From contig CAJQUN010000003.1 in the NCBI GenBank assembly GCA_907163345.1, positions 27,109,879 to 27,173,878 on the forward strand: a DNA stretch of 64,000 nt, written 5' to 3'. The notes below the pieces were generated by a model. That model had not been told where the DNA came from. It saw only the letters and a program-made list of their open reading frames with translations, and made no database searches. This DNA comes from Haberlea rhodopensis (taxonomy: Eukaryota; Streptophyta; Magnoliopsida; Lamiales; Gesneriaceae). Made by a program: the position numbers and the translations under genes. Of the stretch, positions 11,006-21,979 are shown one piece after another. Within the stretch, counting starts at the first letter, position 1, and the number at the start of each line of letters is the position of its first letter.

Positions 11006-12417
11006 TGTTGAGCCTTAAACGCATGGTTGCGTTTAATGCGTTAAATTATCCCCGGTCAATCTTTGAGTTTTGATGATCAACAAAACTTGTGTTTGTTATA
11101 CTAATGCATCTACTTATTGTGCAGATTAAGTGATGAAAAGTGGAATGAAATGAAGAAAATCGATTGTGCATATTCTGGCCTGGATCGCCCCAGGCGATGG
11201 TGATCATCGCCCCAGGCGATGGGTGCCAGGTGAGGCATCGCCACGCACATCGACAGAGGCGATGGCTAGGCGAGCAACACCCGGAAGATGGCTCCAGGCG
11301 ATGATGACCATCGCCTGAGGCGATGGCAACCAGGAGTGACATCGCCCCGCACATCGACAGAGACGACGCCGAGGCAATGCACGGGCATGCGCGCAGGGGA
11401 GATCATTTGAGGCGATGGGCTGAACGCCCGAGGCGATGGCTGGAACGCCTGAGGCGATGTGGAGTTGGTTTGAGGCGATGCAAGATTTTAGGCTGCTGAG
11501 GCTACGACATTGGAATTTAATTTGGATCGCTTGAGGCGATCGGGACATCGCCTGAGGCGATCCGTGATTTATGCTGACCGTTGGAGCGTGGCGATGGAGA
11601 TCGCCTGAGGCGATGGCAGAGGCGATCGACGAGTGATTTCAGCCTTTTGTGTAGCAACGGCTAGTAGGAGCCTAGGGGGTCTCCTACACTATAAATATTG
11701 ATGCTTTGGAGCATTTTGAAGCTAAGGAACAAGCCTACAACTTATACAAAGTCTTGATCAATTATTATTTCAAATTATATTGCAATCTACATACATTGTT
11801 GTTGTATTGGAGTTTGTAATTCTCTTCTTTGTTAGAGTCTTGTTTTCTTCGTGTGAGTACACCGTGAAGGTGTTTTTGATTTGATCTATTGTAAAGGTCC
11901 TCAACACCAAAGCAAGTTGGAAATTGTAAAGTCATCAACAAGTCTAGTTGGTGCAAGTGTGTGGCTATCCTTGGAGCCCTTAAGGCCAAGAAGACTCGTG
12001 AGGAGTGTTGGTAGCTCGGGAAGAGCTTTGTGTACTCGGGAAGAGTATTGTGCTCGGGAAGAGCTTGTGTACTCGGGAAGAGTAGTGTGCTCGGGAAGAG
12101 CTTTGTAAACTCGGGAAGAGTTGTTGTGTGGCTAACTTGGAGCCCTCAAGGCCAAGACCAATTATTCTTGTGGAACCTCGGTTGGAGGTTATCTAACCGG
12201 GAAGAAGAGACGTAGGTGATTCATCGCCGAACTTTTATAACAAATCTCTTGTCTTTTATTGCTTTAATTTCCATTGCGCATTTATTTATTTTGTTCTTTT
12301 CATTTATCGATTGACTAAAGGCTTCCGCAAGCGCAAAACTCTTTTATTTTTCAAACTCATTTTAAAACGCTAAAGTAGCCAAGGAATCTCATTCACCCCC
12401 CCTCTTCGATTCCAACA
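11006..12417 (+). repeat. 3' LTR of the gag-only element
   Basis: 1412 bp with the same ends as the 5' LTR. It is slightly longer because it keeps three palindromic GGCGAT modules that the 5' copy lacks (near 11,290, 11,535 and 11,595). It has fewer CTCGGGAAGAG units. TATA box at 11,689-11,697. Confidence 0.93.
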
Positions 12418-12422
12418 AGAGA

Positions 12423-12736
12423 CAAGAATCGGACACAAGATATTCAAAACGCATAAAAGATCAATCAACTTTATCGAGCATTCAGTTGAGCAGAACGTTA
12501 TCATCGAAAGATTTCATCTTATCGATCTGCTCAAAATTAGAAGCACAACTTATTGTTTTATTTGATCACTTAAGGATCATTTGTGCTAAGATTAAAACAC
12601 TCTATCAATTGTATTTTGTTCTAAGATAGAAGAGCGAACCCTTTGTAACTGTCAGACGGATTGTGTCTGAACAGATTGAGAGACTAGTAGTTTCAGTCTG
12701 GTAGTCCTTTGATCTCCACGATGAACATGTCACGTT
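12423..12736 (+). repeat. SIRE-like copia LTR, right piece
   Basis: Continues the LTR interrupted at 7231, with wording such as 'aaggatcatttgtgctaag' and 'ctttgtaactgtcagacgg'. It breaks off at about 12,737, where Tekay pol begins. Confidence 0.45.
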
Positions 12737-12739
12737 TTT

Positions 12740-15645
12740 TAGAACGTGGACACATGAGCTATTTGATTATGCGGTTGATGTGACAGAGAATAAGATAGAA
12801 AGAAAGATAGAGGATATACCGGTTGCTGCCGAATATGCCGATGTATTTCCAGATGAAATTCCGGGGTTTCCACCAAGTCGACCAGTAGAATTTGAGATTG
12901 AACTAGTGTCAGGAATATCTACGATTTCTCGAGCACCGTATAGAATGGCTCCAACATAGTTGAAAGAGCTGAAAACTCAGTTGCAAGACTTATAGGATTA
13001 AAGGATATATTCGACCTAGCGTATTTCCTTGGGGTGCTCCAGTTCTGTTTGTAAAGAAGAAAGACGGTTCGATGCGGCTGTGTACTGATTACAGACAACT
13101 AAATAAAGTGACCGTGAAGAATATATACCCTCTGCCGTGTATCGATGATTTATTTGATCAATTACAAGGCTCTTCAATCTATTCCAAGATAGATCTGAGG
13201 TGCGGGTATCATCAGATACAAGTAAGAGACAACGATGTGCAGAAAACAGCATTCCGCACTCGATATGGCCACTATGAATTCTTAGTAATGCCGTTTGAAG
13301 TAACAAATGCTCCGGTTGTTTTCATGAGCTTGATGAATCAAGTCTTTCATGATTGTCTGGATCAGTTAGTGATTGTGTTCATTGATGATATTCTAATCTA
13401 CTCAAGAAGTGACGCTGAACATGTTCAACATCTACGGATTGTATTGCAAATTTTAAGAGATCATAAATTGTATGCCAAACTCAGTAAATGTGAGTTTTGG
13501 TTGAACAGTGTGAAATTTCTAGGACATGTTATTTCACAAGAAGGTATCGCAGTAGATCCGATGAAGATAGAGGCTGTGTTAAATTGGTTGGCGCATACCT
13601 CTGTGCCAGAAATTTGCAGTTTTCTAGGCTTGGCTGGATATTATCGACGTTTTGTCAAGGGCTTTTCCAAAATTGCAAGCCATTGACACATTTGACACAA
13701 AAAGGAGTGCCTTTCATTTGGTCTGAATCTTGTGAGCAGAGCTTCCAGGAGTTGAAACAACGTTTGACCACTGCACCGATCTTAATCATTTCTGATGAGC
13801 ATGGACAATTTACCTTGTATACATATGCATCCTTGCATGGATTGGATGTGTGTTGATGCAAAATAAACATGTAGTGGCATATGCTTCACGACAGTTAAAG
13901 TCCCATGAAACCAGATACCCAGTGCATGATTTAGAACTGGCTGCTATCATTTTTGCGCTGAAGATTTGGAGACATTATTTGTCCGGTACTAAATTTACTA
14001 TTTTCACAGATCATAAAAGTCTAAAATTTCTATTTACTCAGGCTGAATTAAATATGAGACAAAGAAGATGGATGGACTTACTGAAGGACTATGATTGTGA
14101 AATAGAGTATCACCTTGGTCGAGCTAATTTAACAGCAGATGTATTGAGTCGTAAAGTAAGAGTGACAGCTGATGATGTAAGTCGGCTATCAGCATTAATG
14201 ACTTCATATGGTCATTTAGGTTATGATTTTGATATTAGTACCTCACCTGTGCAAGTATCAACATTGATAATTGAACCAGCTATTTTTTAGTACATCAGAG
14301 AGGCCCAAAAAATAGATGATGAGATTGTACAATGGAAAAATGTACTGGCACAAGATCAAGTATCTAAATTCCGGGTAGCTGAGGATAGTAGTTTGCGATT
14401 ACAAGATACTTGCTATGCCAGGCTCATTGTAGCAAATACAACATGCATCCGGGTGGCAAGAAAATGTATCAAGACTTATATTCTCATTTTTGGTGGAATG
14501 AAACGAGATGTCTCAGAATTTGTAAAACAATGTTTAATATGTCAACAAGTGAAAGCAGAGAGGAAAAGACCAGGTGGTGAGTTACAGATTAGAAGTACCG
14601 ATGTGGAAGTGGGATCACATATCGATGGATTGTTTGACTCATTTACCACGAACTCCTTCAGGGCATGATGCTATTTGGGTCAATATTGACAGGTTATCGA
14701 AAGTAGCGCACTTTATACCATATAACATGAGTTTTACATTTGTAAAGATGGCTCAATCGTATATTCGAGATATAGTGCGATTACATGGTATTTCAGTATC
14801 TATTATCTTAGATAGAGACCCGAGGTTCACTTCGCATTTTTGGAAAGGATTACAAACAGCCATGGGAACTGAGATAAGATTGAGTACAACTTACCATCCG
14901 CAAACTGATGGACATACTGAACGTACGATACAGACTTTGGAAGATATGTTACGCGCATGAATGTTAGAATTTGAGTCTACTTGGCAAGATTCTTTACCAT
15001 TGGTTGAATTCTCATACAACAACAGTTTACCAAGCGAGCATACAAATGGCCCCATTTGAAGCTCTGTATAGGAAACGTTGCAGATCCCCTTTATGTTGGG
15101 ATGATATAGACAAAACATCTGTGGGTGGACCTCATATGATTAGGGAAATGGAAGAGAAAGTGAAACTCATACGGCAACGGATGAAAGCTGCTCAAGATAG
15201 ACAGGCGGCTTATGCCAATAAGAGGCGGAGACCCTTAGAATTTCAAGTTGGTGATAAGGTGTTCTTAAAGATTTCACCTTTTAAAGGTGTTGTTCGTTTT
15301 GGAGTGAAAGGAAAGTTGTATATTGGTCCGTATGAAATATTACAGCGAGTTGGCACACTGCCGTATAGGTTGGCGTTACCGCCTTCTTTATCTGGTATAC
15401 ATGTCGTCTTTCATGTATCAATGTTACGAAAGTGTGAGCCTGATCTGTTGCATGTGTTACAACCTTCCGAAGTGCAGTTTGAGTCGAATATTTCTTATGT
15501 GGAACGTCCAGTTTGCATTTTGGATCGTGCAGAACGTAAACTTCATAGTAAAAACATTTATATGATGGAGGTTCAATGGGATAAGCGGGGTGTCAAAGAG
15601 GCAACATGGGAGACGGAATATCATATGAGACAACTCTATCCTTAG
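12740..15645 (+). pseudogene. pol: Tekay/Del gypsy pol: RT, RNase H, integrase (frameshifted)
   Basis: Polyprotein of a chromovirus-type Ty3/gypsy element, missing gag and protease. The reading starts just after protease (YADVFPDEIPGFPPSRPVEF). RT follows with [23 protein letters not shown] and the catalytic [10 protein letters not shown]. Then RNase H ([33 protein letters not shown]), the integrase zinc finger region (CLICQQVKAERKRPGG) and the DDE core (HPQTDGHTERTIQTLEDM). The C-terminal region ends at a stop at 15,643-15,645. There are stops at 12,958 and about 12,991 and several frame changes (about 13,680, 13,850, 14,290, 14,650 and 14,960), so it is dead. RT residues look conservative, so the parent family is clear. 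Confidence 0.9.
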
Positions 15646-15724
15646 TTGTTTGACGGTATGTGTAGGGATATTAATATTGCATTGCTTTTATCTTGGAAGT
15701 ATATGAGATTTCGGGTCGAAATCT

Positions 15725-15741
15725 TATATGGTGGGGAGAAA
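15725..15741 (+). other. Polypurine tract of the Tekay element
   Basis: GGTGGGGAGAAA lies directly before TGTGATATCCC, the start of the 3' LTR. A matching arrangement is seen on the minus strand at 39,735-39,748. Confidence 0.75.
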
Positions 15742-16597
15742 TGTGATATCCCATATGAAATCATGCTTAATTAATATATGAAAGATGTTTTATTTATGTA
15801 GGACATTATAGGAATAACAAAATGAATGAAACAAGTAACAAAGTGAATTAGCTTAGACTTTGAGGACTCATTTATAAAGGGGACAAGTGAAAATATTGAT
15901 TTGCATTAAGGAAAGGGGTCAACTTGATGAGATAATGAAACTTGGAGGACTCATGAACAATTTAATTAATCCTTATCTGATGTTGGGAGGACTATCTGGT
16001 AAATGAGGAAAGTGGAAAGATTCTAGGGGAGGGCCAAATGCATTAAGGGGATTACATCGGGTGGACTTAGATGCAAATAGTTAAGATGTATATCCCCAAA
16101 TCTGATTTAGAATTACACGACGATTAAAAACAAAACCCCCCAAACTTCTTCTCTTCTCATTTCTGAAATTTCTGAACAAATTGTTCTTTAATTCTTGGTG
16201 ACTAGGTGGAAGAACTTTTGGTAAGTAAATTTCATCTCACCTTTCGTTTTATTGTTGAATACATGTAGTTTTATGTAGTATGTGTGTTCTTGGTATGCTG
16301 TTAGATAGTGTGAGAATATGGTTAGAGTTGCTAAATGATTGTGATATGAAGAATAGAAATAACTTATGGTGGTATAATATTGTATGGATGGGTAAGTTCA
16401 TATATTGTGAGTAATTCGTGTGTAATGGAAGAATATGCAAAAATGGTGAAAAAGGGACGAAAATTTGAAGAACAGGGTCGGGCGATCGATCGGCACTTTG
16501 AGCCGATCGATCGAGCATAGCCCTACCAAACCCCTGCCTCAGGCGATCGATCGAGTAAAATGGTCGACCGATCGAGAAAGGCTTGGCGATCGATCGG
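15742..16597 (+). repeat. Tekay 3' LTR, truncated
   Basis: Begins TGTGATATCCCATATG, close to the start of the LTR at 39,734 on the minus strand (TGTGATATCCCCGA). It holds a cluster of five CGATCGATCG-type palindromes (16,478-16,597). It is cut at about 16,597, where an unrelated retroelement sequence begins, so the 3' end and TSD are lost. Confidence 0.75.
16478..16597. repeat. CGATCGATCG palindrome cluster in the Tekay LTR
   Basis: Five copies, four exact CGATCGATCG and one CGACCGATCG, in 120 bp, several extended as GGCGATCGATCGGCC. Confidence 0.8.
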
Positions 16598-18415
16598 CCA
16601 TTGTGATTAAAGGAAAATAGAGTTTCCTACAATATTTGGAATTTGGGGGTGCTTGGCTAAACTAGAAATAAAGGCCAAAGTAAAGTCATAACAAACGTCA
16701 AATAAAAGACGTGAAGAGTTTGACAAATCATGTGGCCAAATAGATTAAACGAGTATGACAAATGTGTACACACCTAAATCACAGATATGCTTATGGATTG
16801 ATGATATGCTCATTGAGGATGTAATTTAGAAATCATCAAGTAACAAAGAAAAATGTTGACGATACATTATGACGTATGTGCATCAAGAACAATGCTTGGA
16901 ATTAAAGTTTCCAAGACATTTGAAGAATAAAATCTCAAGGATTAATTCGAGTTTCAAATTTTAAGCTTTGCTTCAAGTTTACAAGAAATAGAATATTGAA
17001 CTTGTAATTTGTTGAGAATCTATGCGCTTAAATATGAATTGTGAATTGAAATTGAGTATTCCTCTGGTCTCGAATTTTGTAAGAAATAATGCGTTAACAA
17101 CGCCTAAAATTCGATGATGGAAATATCCTAAAAGGATTAAATGATGGAAAAAGAGGTAATATGATTACCAAAACTAAAGATATACTGTTGTGGAAAATTC
17201 TCTATGCAAAACATATAAAGCTTTTTCGGCCGAGTGACTTTATAAGTTGTTAGAGAAAAATCATGTGCATGCAACTAAAATGTGTTGCGATAATGATATA
17301 TGACAAAATGATCTCTAATGGCATAATTGTGAGTAATTATGTGAAACCGCGGATCCGCATATGAAATGGTTAACCGAGAGATCATGTGGAAGTTTATAGA
17401 GGGGAATGAGGTTAAAACCCTATAATCACAATCTCATAGTGGATACCCAACCTTGTTGATCGGAGCTCCCAAGATCTAGGTTCAAAAGGGACAACTAAAT
17501 TATGAGATTGTATAAACATATTGGAGATCATTCTCCAACACATTCCTATGATAAGGGGTGTAGACTGCAAAAGGGATATGCAAAAGGCCTTTAATGATTC
17601 CTAAGACATATAAGAATATGTTGGAGTATAGTGGGATACTCTTCTAGGAGATCATCTACGTGAGTGTGAAGTGTGGCCACTTCAAAGATGAAAAGCACTT
17701 ATGAAACCAAGCGTGGTCCAAGGCCGGAAGGGACACAACCTTAAGAAACCAATACAAAGGTTAGAATTGTTCTGGTGTGGGTTCAATTGTCTAGATTTAC
17801 ACCAACGACTAATAGTTCAAGACTATAAGTTCACTATTAAGGCAAGTAAATCCGATTGAATACTACTACGGAAGATTCAAAGCTGCAAGCTATCTCTCCA
17901 GATGCCATAATAGTTCGTTAAAAACGCTCGGTTGCATACATCCATTAATTTAATTCATGTGGGGGATTGTTGGAAAATTGTGAAGAAAATTAATTCTCGG
18001 TCGATCGAGCATTGTATCTGTTTTGTGAAATGGTATGTCTATTCACGTTTTGAATACGATTTTTGGCAATATAGTGCCTCCAAATGGTGTCCATTCGGAC
18101 TTGTTTTTGGTTTACTATATATATAACATAACCCCACTTGTTTAGACATGGATTTTCGAAATTCATATTTGAAGATCAAAATTTAAGTAGTTTTGTGAGT
18201 CTTCATCATTGTTATGGTTGAGCGTTTTTAGACCTTTTTGGTTTAAAGGATTTGTGATTTGGAGTGCTCCTATTGCCAAAGTAAACTGTTAGCACCGTAA
18301 CGGCGCAATATTGTCTTAAGGACAGAGATTACAAATCTCGACTCGACATTTCTAATACAAAGTCATTTGTTGTTTTTGCTTGCTACTTTCCTAAGATACA
18401 CACCCATAAATTTTG
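16598..18415 (+). mobile_element. Non-coding retroelement relic, copy A
   Basis: This stretch is the inverted counterpart of about 43,780-45,668: shared wording runs from 'attgtgatt.aaggaaaa' (16,598) to 'cctaagatacacacccataaa' (about 18,405). A PPT-like GTGGGGGAT (17,959-17,967) precedes TGTTGGAAAATTG at 17,968, which reads as a 3' LTR start. No coding sequence of a retroelement is recognisable in the 1.4 kb before it. Both ends are inferred from the match to copy B. No TSD was found. Confidence 0.6.
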
Positions 18416-18439
18416 TACTACATATACTACTTTTTGCGA

Positions 18440-18770
18440 TAAGATTTTGCCATGTTTTGATATCATTTCTAGAAATTAATCCTAAGAAGAGATGACTCGA
18501 AGTTTTGAAATGCGTCGAGTGAAATCCATGGATTTCAGCCATTTCACGAGAGCAAGTTGACGACCGAAGAATACATGACTCGAAGTTATACGCAAAATTT
18601 GGAGTTCAATGGGATTAAAGAGGATATTCTGACCGATAGAAGTTCTTGAAGGAGACTGACGCATTAGTCCGACCCGACTTCATTCTATATATTGTTCATG
18701 TAGCCTACCCCAATTCATTCGAATTAAAGACTTAGTTGTTATTGTTGTTGTATACTAAATGTATATATCT
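18440..18770 (+). repeat. LINE/RTE-like 3' tail
   Basis: The phrases 'gactgacgcattagtccgacc', 'tagcctaccccaattcattcg' and 'aaagacttagttgttattgttg' match the style of plant non-LTR retroelement 3' ends, which close with a TTG-rich simple repeat. No ORF remains. The assignment is from memory of the family style only. Confidence 0.4.
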
Positions 18771-18822
18771 CATTTGTAGATTGTTGTTGTATACTAAATG
18801 TATATATCTCATTTCTACAAAA
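18742..18822. repeat. Tandem duplication of about 39 bp
   Basis: A unit containing TTGTTGTTGTATACTAAATG and ending in CTCATTT occurs twice in direct succession, next to the LINE-like tail. Confidence 0.85.
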
Positions 18823-19260
18823 ATATTAGTTTAAACAAATTCCCCTTAAAAACTCTTACACTCGGATAATATAGATAACTATTTTGTTTTTGTATTTGAT
18901 GCTCTATATATGTCTATTTGAAATCATTGTTGCGTTACATGTGGTTTATAAAATCCAAAGCAGAAAAAATTTAAAAATGTAAATTTAATGGACATGGAAA
19001 TATTTTTGAAGGACAAGTTAAAGATGTAGTCTTCAATGTCAGGTATTGTCATTGACTCATTTTTTTTTAAAACTTTAGTCAACATTCTATCAATATATAT
19101 GATGGGAAATTGAATTTTTTTTAAATAATTACGGTTACAATCACAATTAAATGATATTATAAAATCATCACAATGATAGCACAGGTCAACACTAAAATAC
19201 AACAAAGAATAACTAAACTACAATAAATATAAACAAATGCCGACAAACATAAACAGGAGG
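18823..19260. other. AT-rich stretch, nothing recognised
   Basis: No domain, repeat end or RNA gene seen. The minus-strand frame at 18,924-19,205 shows no recognisable similarity. Confidence 0.5.
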
Positions 19261-19277
19261 AAGATAGGATTCAACAA

Positions 19278-19538
19278 TGCCCACAGGGGCATAGACGGAT
19301 TGGTAAGGGCTGAGGTGATGTGGAGAGATTCTTCCGACGTCGCGGGTTCGAATCCCGTGTGGTACAAATTCTCCACTGAAATATTGTAGGGGTTTGTCCT
19401 GGGTTCGGGTCCTGTTGGTCCGCTCCTTCAGAAACTTGTCATCTGTGCACATCCCTCGATTTATCTGGTAACGATCCTAAAAGACCGAGATCATCATCCA
19501 AGAATTAATCAGACATAAATTTGGATACCTAAAAGAAA
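19278..19538 (+). mobile_element. tRNA-derived SINE with 17-bp TSD
   Basis: The 261-bp body is flanked by perfect direct repeats AAGATAGGATTCAACAA (19,261-19,277 and 19,539-19,555). It has a pol III A-box-like TAGACGGATTGG near 19,292 and a perfect B-box core GGGTTCGAATCCC at 19,344-19,356. A non-tRNA tail ends in an A-rich AAAAGAAA. It encodes no protein and would depend on LINE enzymes. Confidence 0.85.
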
Positions 19539-19555
19539 AAGATAGGATTCAACAA

Positions 19556-19853
19556 CAATATTTACGATTTTGACTTAAAGAAGGAACCAAAGGTCTGAGA
19601 TTCAATAATACTTGGCTTAGAAAAAACATGGAGATCATTCGTACACATCGTATAATGAATTATAACCACAATTATTTTCTGATACCAGTAGTCTCCTTAT
19701 CTCAATAAAAAAGGCTACCACTACGGAATCTGAATAATAATTGGTGCAAAAAAAAGAAGTCAATGCGTTCAATCACATAACTGAGGATCATCAAAATATT
19801 ATTACATAAAAGGATCAACGATAATATTTTAACTGAAAAAAATTCCTTTATAT
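19556..19853. other. AT-rich stretch before the Tat element
   Basis: No feature recognised. Confidence 0.5.
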
Positions 19854-19858
19854 ATATG

Positions 19859-20498
19859 TGATGTCATATGACATATTGATTTCTCGGGTAAAATCCATTT
19901 ATGAAGACACAAACCCTAAAATTGCCGAGCAGAAGCTATACCGAAGAGATGCTTGTCGAACCCAGGATACTGATCAGCATATTCTCGAGCATCCTTTGCC
20001 CTCTTCGGGATTTTGGTCAAAGAGTAGCGGAAGACCCGGTCATAATTAAAACTGATTAACCGGCGGAGATGGAACGTGCTTTAATGGGGCGGATTTCTCG
20101 GACACGCTTGGCTCCCATCAAGCCACGATCAAAGGACATCATATGGCTGATTTTCCGCGAGTTAGTTACTAAGGGCAGTCCTATAAATACCCTCAGATAA
20201 CTTCATAGAAGGGGTTGGATTTTTCTGGGCAAAAGACTCCGAAGAGAGCAAGCTTGAGTCTGTTCGGTCTTTTTTATAATTTCTACAACATTAGTCGTGT
20301 AAGTCATTGAATAACTTTTTCTTGTGTCCAGATCATATTGTAAATCAGTAATATTTATAGTGGAACTTTATACTGGACTGGGTCCCGTGGTTTTTCTCTC
20401 AATTCGAGGGTTTTCCACGGAAAAAAAGCTTGGTGTATTCCTTTTATTTTTCGTACACATTTATTTCTACCAAACACGTAAAATAACGGATCACATCA
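19859..20498 (+). repeat. 5' LTR of the Tat element
   Basis: 640 bp with a CTATAAATA TATA box at 20,181-20,189. Ends CATCA, complementary to its TGATG start. Confidence 0.95.
20181..20189 (+). promoter_or_regulatory. TATA box of the Tat 5' LTR
   Basis: CTATAAATA, conserved at the same place in the 3' LTR (30,441-30,449). Confidence 0.7.
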
Positions 20499-20499
20499 T

Positions 20500-20516
20500 T
20501 GGCGCCGTCTGTGGGA
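20500..20516 (+). other. Primer-binding site of the Tat element
   Basis: TGGCGCCGTCTGTGGGA, one base after the 5' LTR. This wording is typical of Tat/Ogre-type plant gypsy elements. I do not assign the priming tRNA. Confidence 0.85.
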
Positions 20517-20579
20517 ACTTTGATCTAAGGCGTTGAAGTAGGACGAATTTTCTAAACAAAAAATAAATCAAGGGGCAAG

Positions 20580-21979
20580 ATGGCCAGAGGTAAAGGCAGG
20601 GGGCAAGCTTCTAGGGGAAACGGATCCAATTCTCACCCATACATGTTCACTGAACCCGGAGAAGGGCCAGAAGATGCAGGATCATCTCAACATGTTCCTC
20701 AGTCATTTCCTGTTGGGGGAATTCCCATGGAGCATTTGACGGAAATGATAACCAAAACTGTGGGAGAGATTATGAAGCAATTTATGCCCCCCCCCCCCCC
20801 CCCCCCCCCCCCAGAAACAAGAAAATGTACAAGACGAAGAGGGGGAAGAATTGGCTTCTCGGCAGGAACCTGAAAGAGAGCCTGAAAGAGAACCTGAAAA
20901 AGAGCCTAAGGAAGTTAGACCTGTTTCTAATCATTTGAATGAAGAAGCTGACAAAGCTTTAAATCGCCAAATGGAAGAGCTGAAAAGTGAGCTGCAGCAG
21001 ATGCGTAATAGGATGGAAGGACGTCTGTATCCTCCGCAGAGGAGTACTCCATTTGCCTCCCATGTGGTTGATGATCCTTTGCCCCCAAATTTCAGGGCTT
21101 TAAATGTGGGAAATTACGATGGTGGTACAGATCCCGAAGAATATCTGTCTCGATTTGAAAACGCTTCGCTTCTTCATCAACTTACGGATGGAGTGAAATG
21201 TCGGGTTTTCCTGACCACATTATCGGGAGCAGCGCAAGCATGGTTTAATCAGTTGCCAGCAAGAATCATAGACTCTTTCCCGAAGTTTAGTTCTCTATTT
21301 TTGCACCAGTTTGCAAGCAGCCGGAGTTGCAAAAGAACAGCTCTTAGTCTATTCGGGATTAAGCAAGCGGAGAAGGAATCTCTTCGAGATTTTCTGAAAA
21401 GATTTAGTCATGCATGTCTTGACATCCCGCATGTCACCTCGGAAATACTAATCAGCGCGTTCACTCAAGGATTAAAAGAAGGAGACTTATTTCGATCTTT
21501 GGCAAAAAAGCCACCTTCTGATTATGATGAATTGTTGGGAAGAGCTTCTAAATACATTAACCTGGAAGAAGCCCAAAGGATGAAGCAAAGAAGAGATGGC
21601 AAAACTGGGGAAGAGGTAAACAGAAAGAATAAACCGGTGGAGCCAGTCAAAAGAAGTTTTGACCAATTTTTACCGATGAGACCCCATCGGGAAGTAGCAA
21701 TGAATCAGAGTATGCCGAAGAGAGGACGGGGTGGACCTCATAGGGGGGGACCTTTCCGAGGAACAATGATCCGAGGAAGGTCCTTCCGAGGAAGAGGATA
21801 TCGAGGAGGGGGGGTTTCGAGGTGGAAGATCTAACGAGTCTGATGGAGGGCGAGGATTTAACGAGGAGTTCAAAGACAATAATTTCACTCCTAGAATTAA
21901 TATAAATCCTGGAAGAGGAGCACCGCAGCCAGTCCCTTGGTCAGCTCGAGGAGAAAGAATAGAGGGAGAAGAGGAAACC
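20580..21979 (+). pseudogene. gag: Tat Gag, two homopolymer frame changes
   Basis: Starts at ATG 20,580 (MARGKGRGQASRG). A run of 26 C residues (20,787-20,812) encodes poly-proline, after which the reading continues in another frame from about 20,850 (QEPEREPEREPEKEP). The capsid domain follows: VFLTTLSGAAQAWFNQLP, LHQFASSRSCKRTALSLFGI and LRDFLKRFSHACLDI. An Arg/Gly-rich basic tail (RGRGYRGGG) stands where a zinc knuckle often lies. A G-run near 21,807-21,814 then changes frame again into the pol frame. Outside these two homopolymers the coding sequence looks intact, so recent slippage or base-calling error at the runs is plausible. No CCHC knuckle was seen. Confidence 0.85.

Larger units (their letters stand above)
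7232..12417 (+). mobile_element. Complete gag-only LTR retrotransposon (TR-GAG-like, copia type)
   Basis: A 5.2-kb element flanked by identical AGAGA repeats (7227-7231 and 12,418-12,422). It has two LTRs (7232-8599 and 11,006-12,417), a Met-type PBS (TGGTATCAGAGC) two bases after the 5' LTR, and a PPT (AAAAAGGGGGAGAT) immediately before the 3' LTR. The 2.4-kb internal region encodes only a copia-type Gag. No protease, integrase, RT or RNase H motif is present and there is no room for them. It therefore must have moved with enzymes of another element, probably a SIRE-like copia. Both termini are TGTTGAGCC...CCAACA. Confidence 0.92.

Noticed and set aside
19292..19365. tRNA gene suggested by the B box GGGTTCGAATCCC
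   Set aside because: No cloverleaf with acceptor stem could be drawn. The sequence lies inside a TSD-flanked SINE body.
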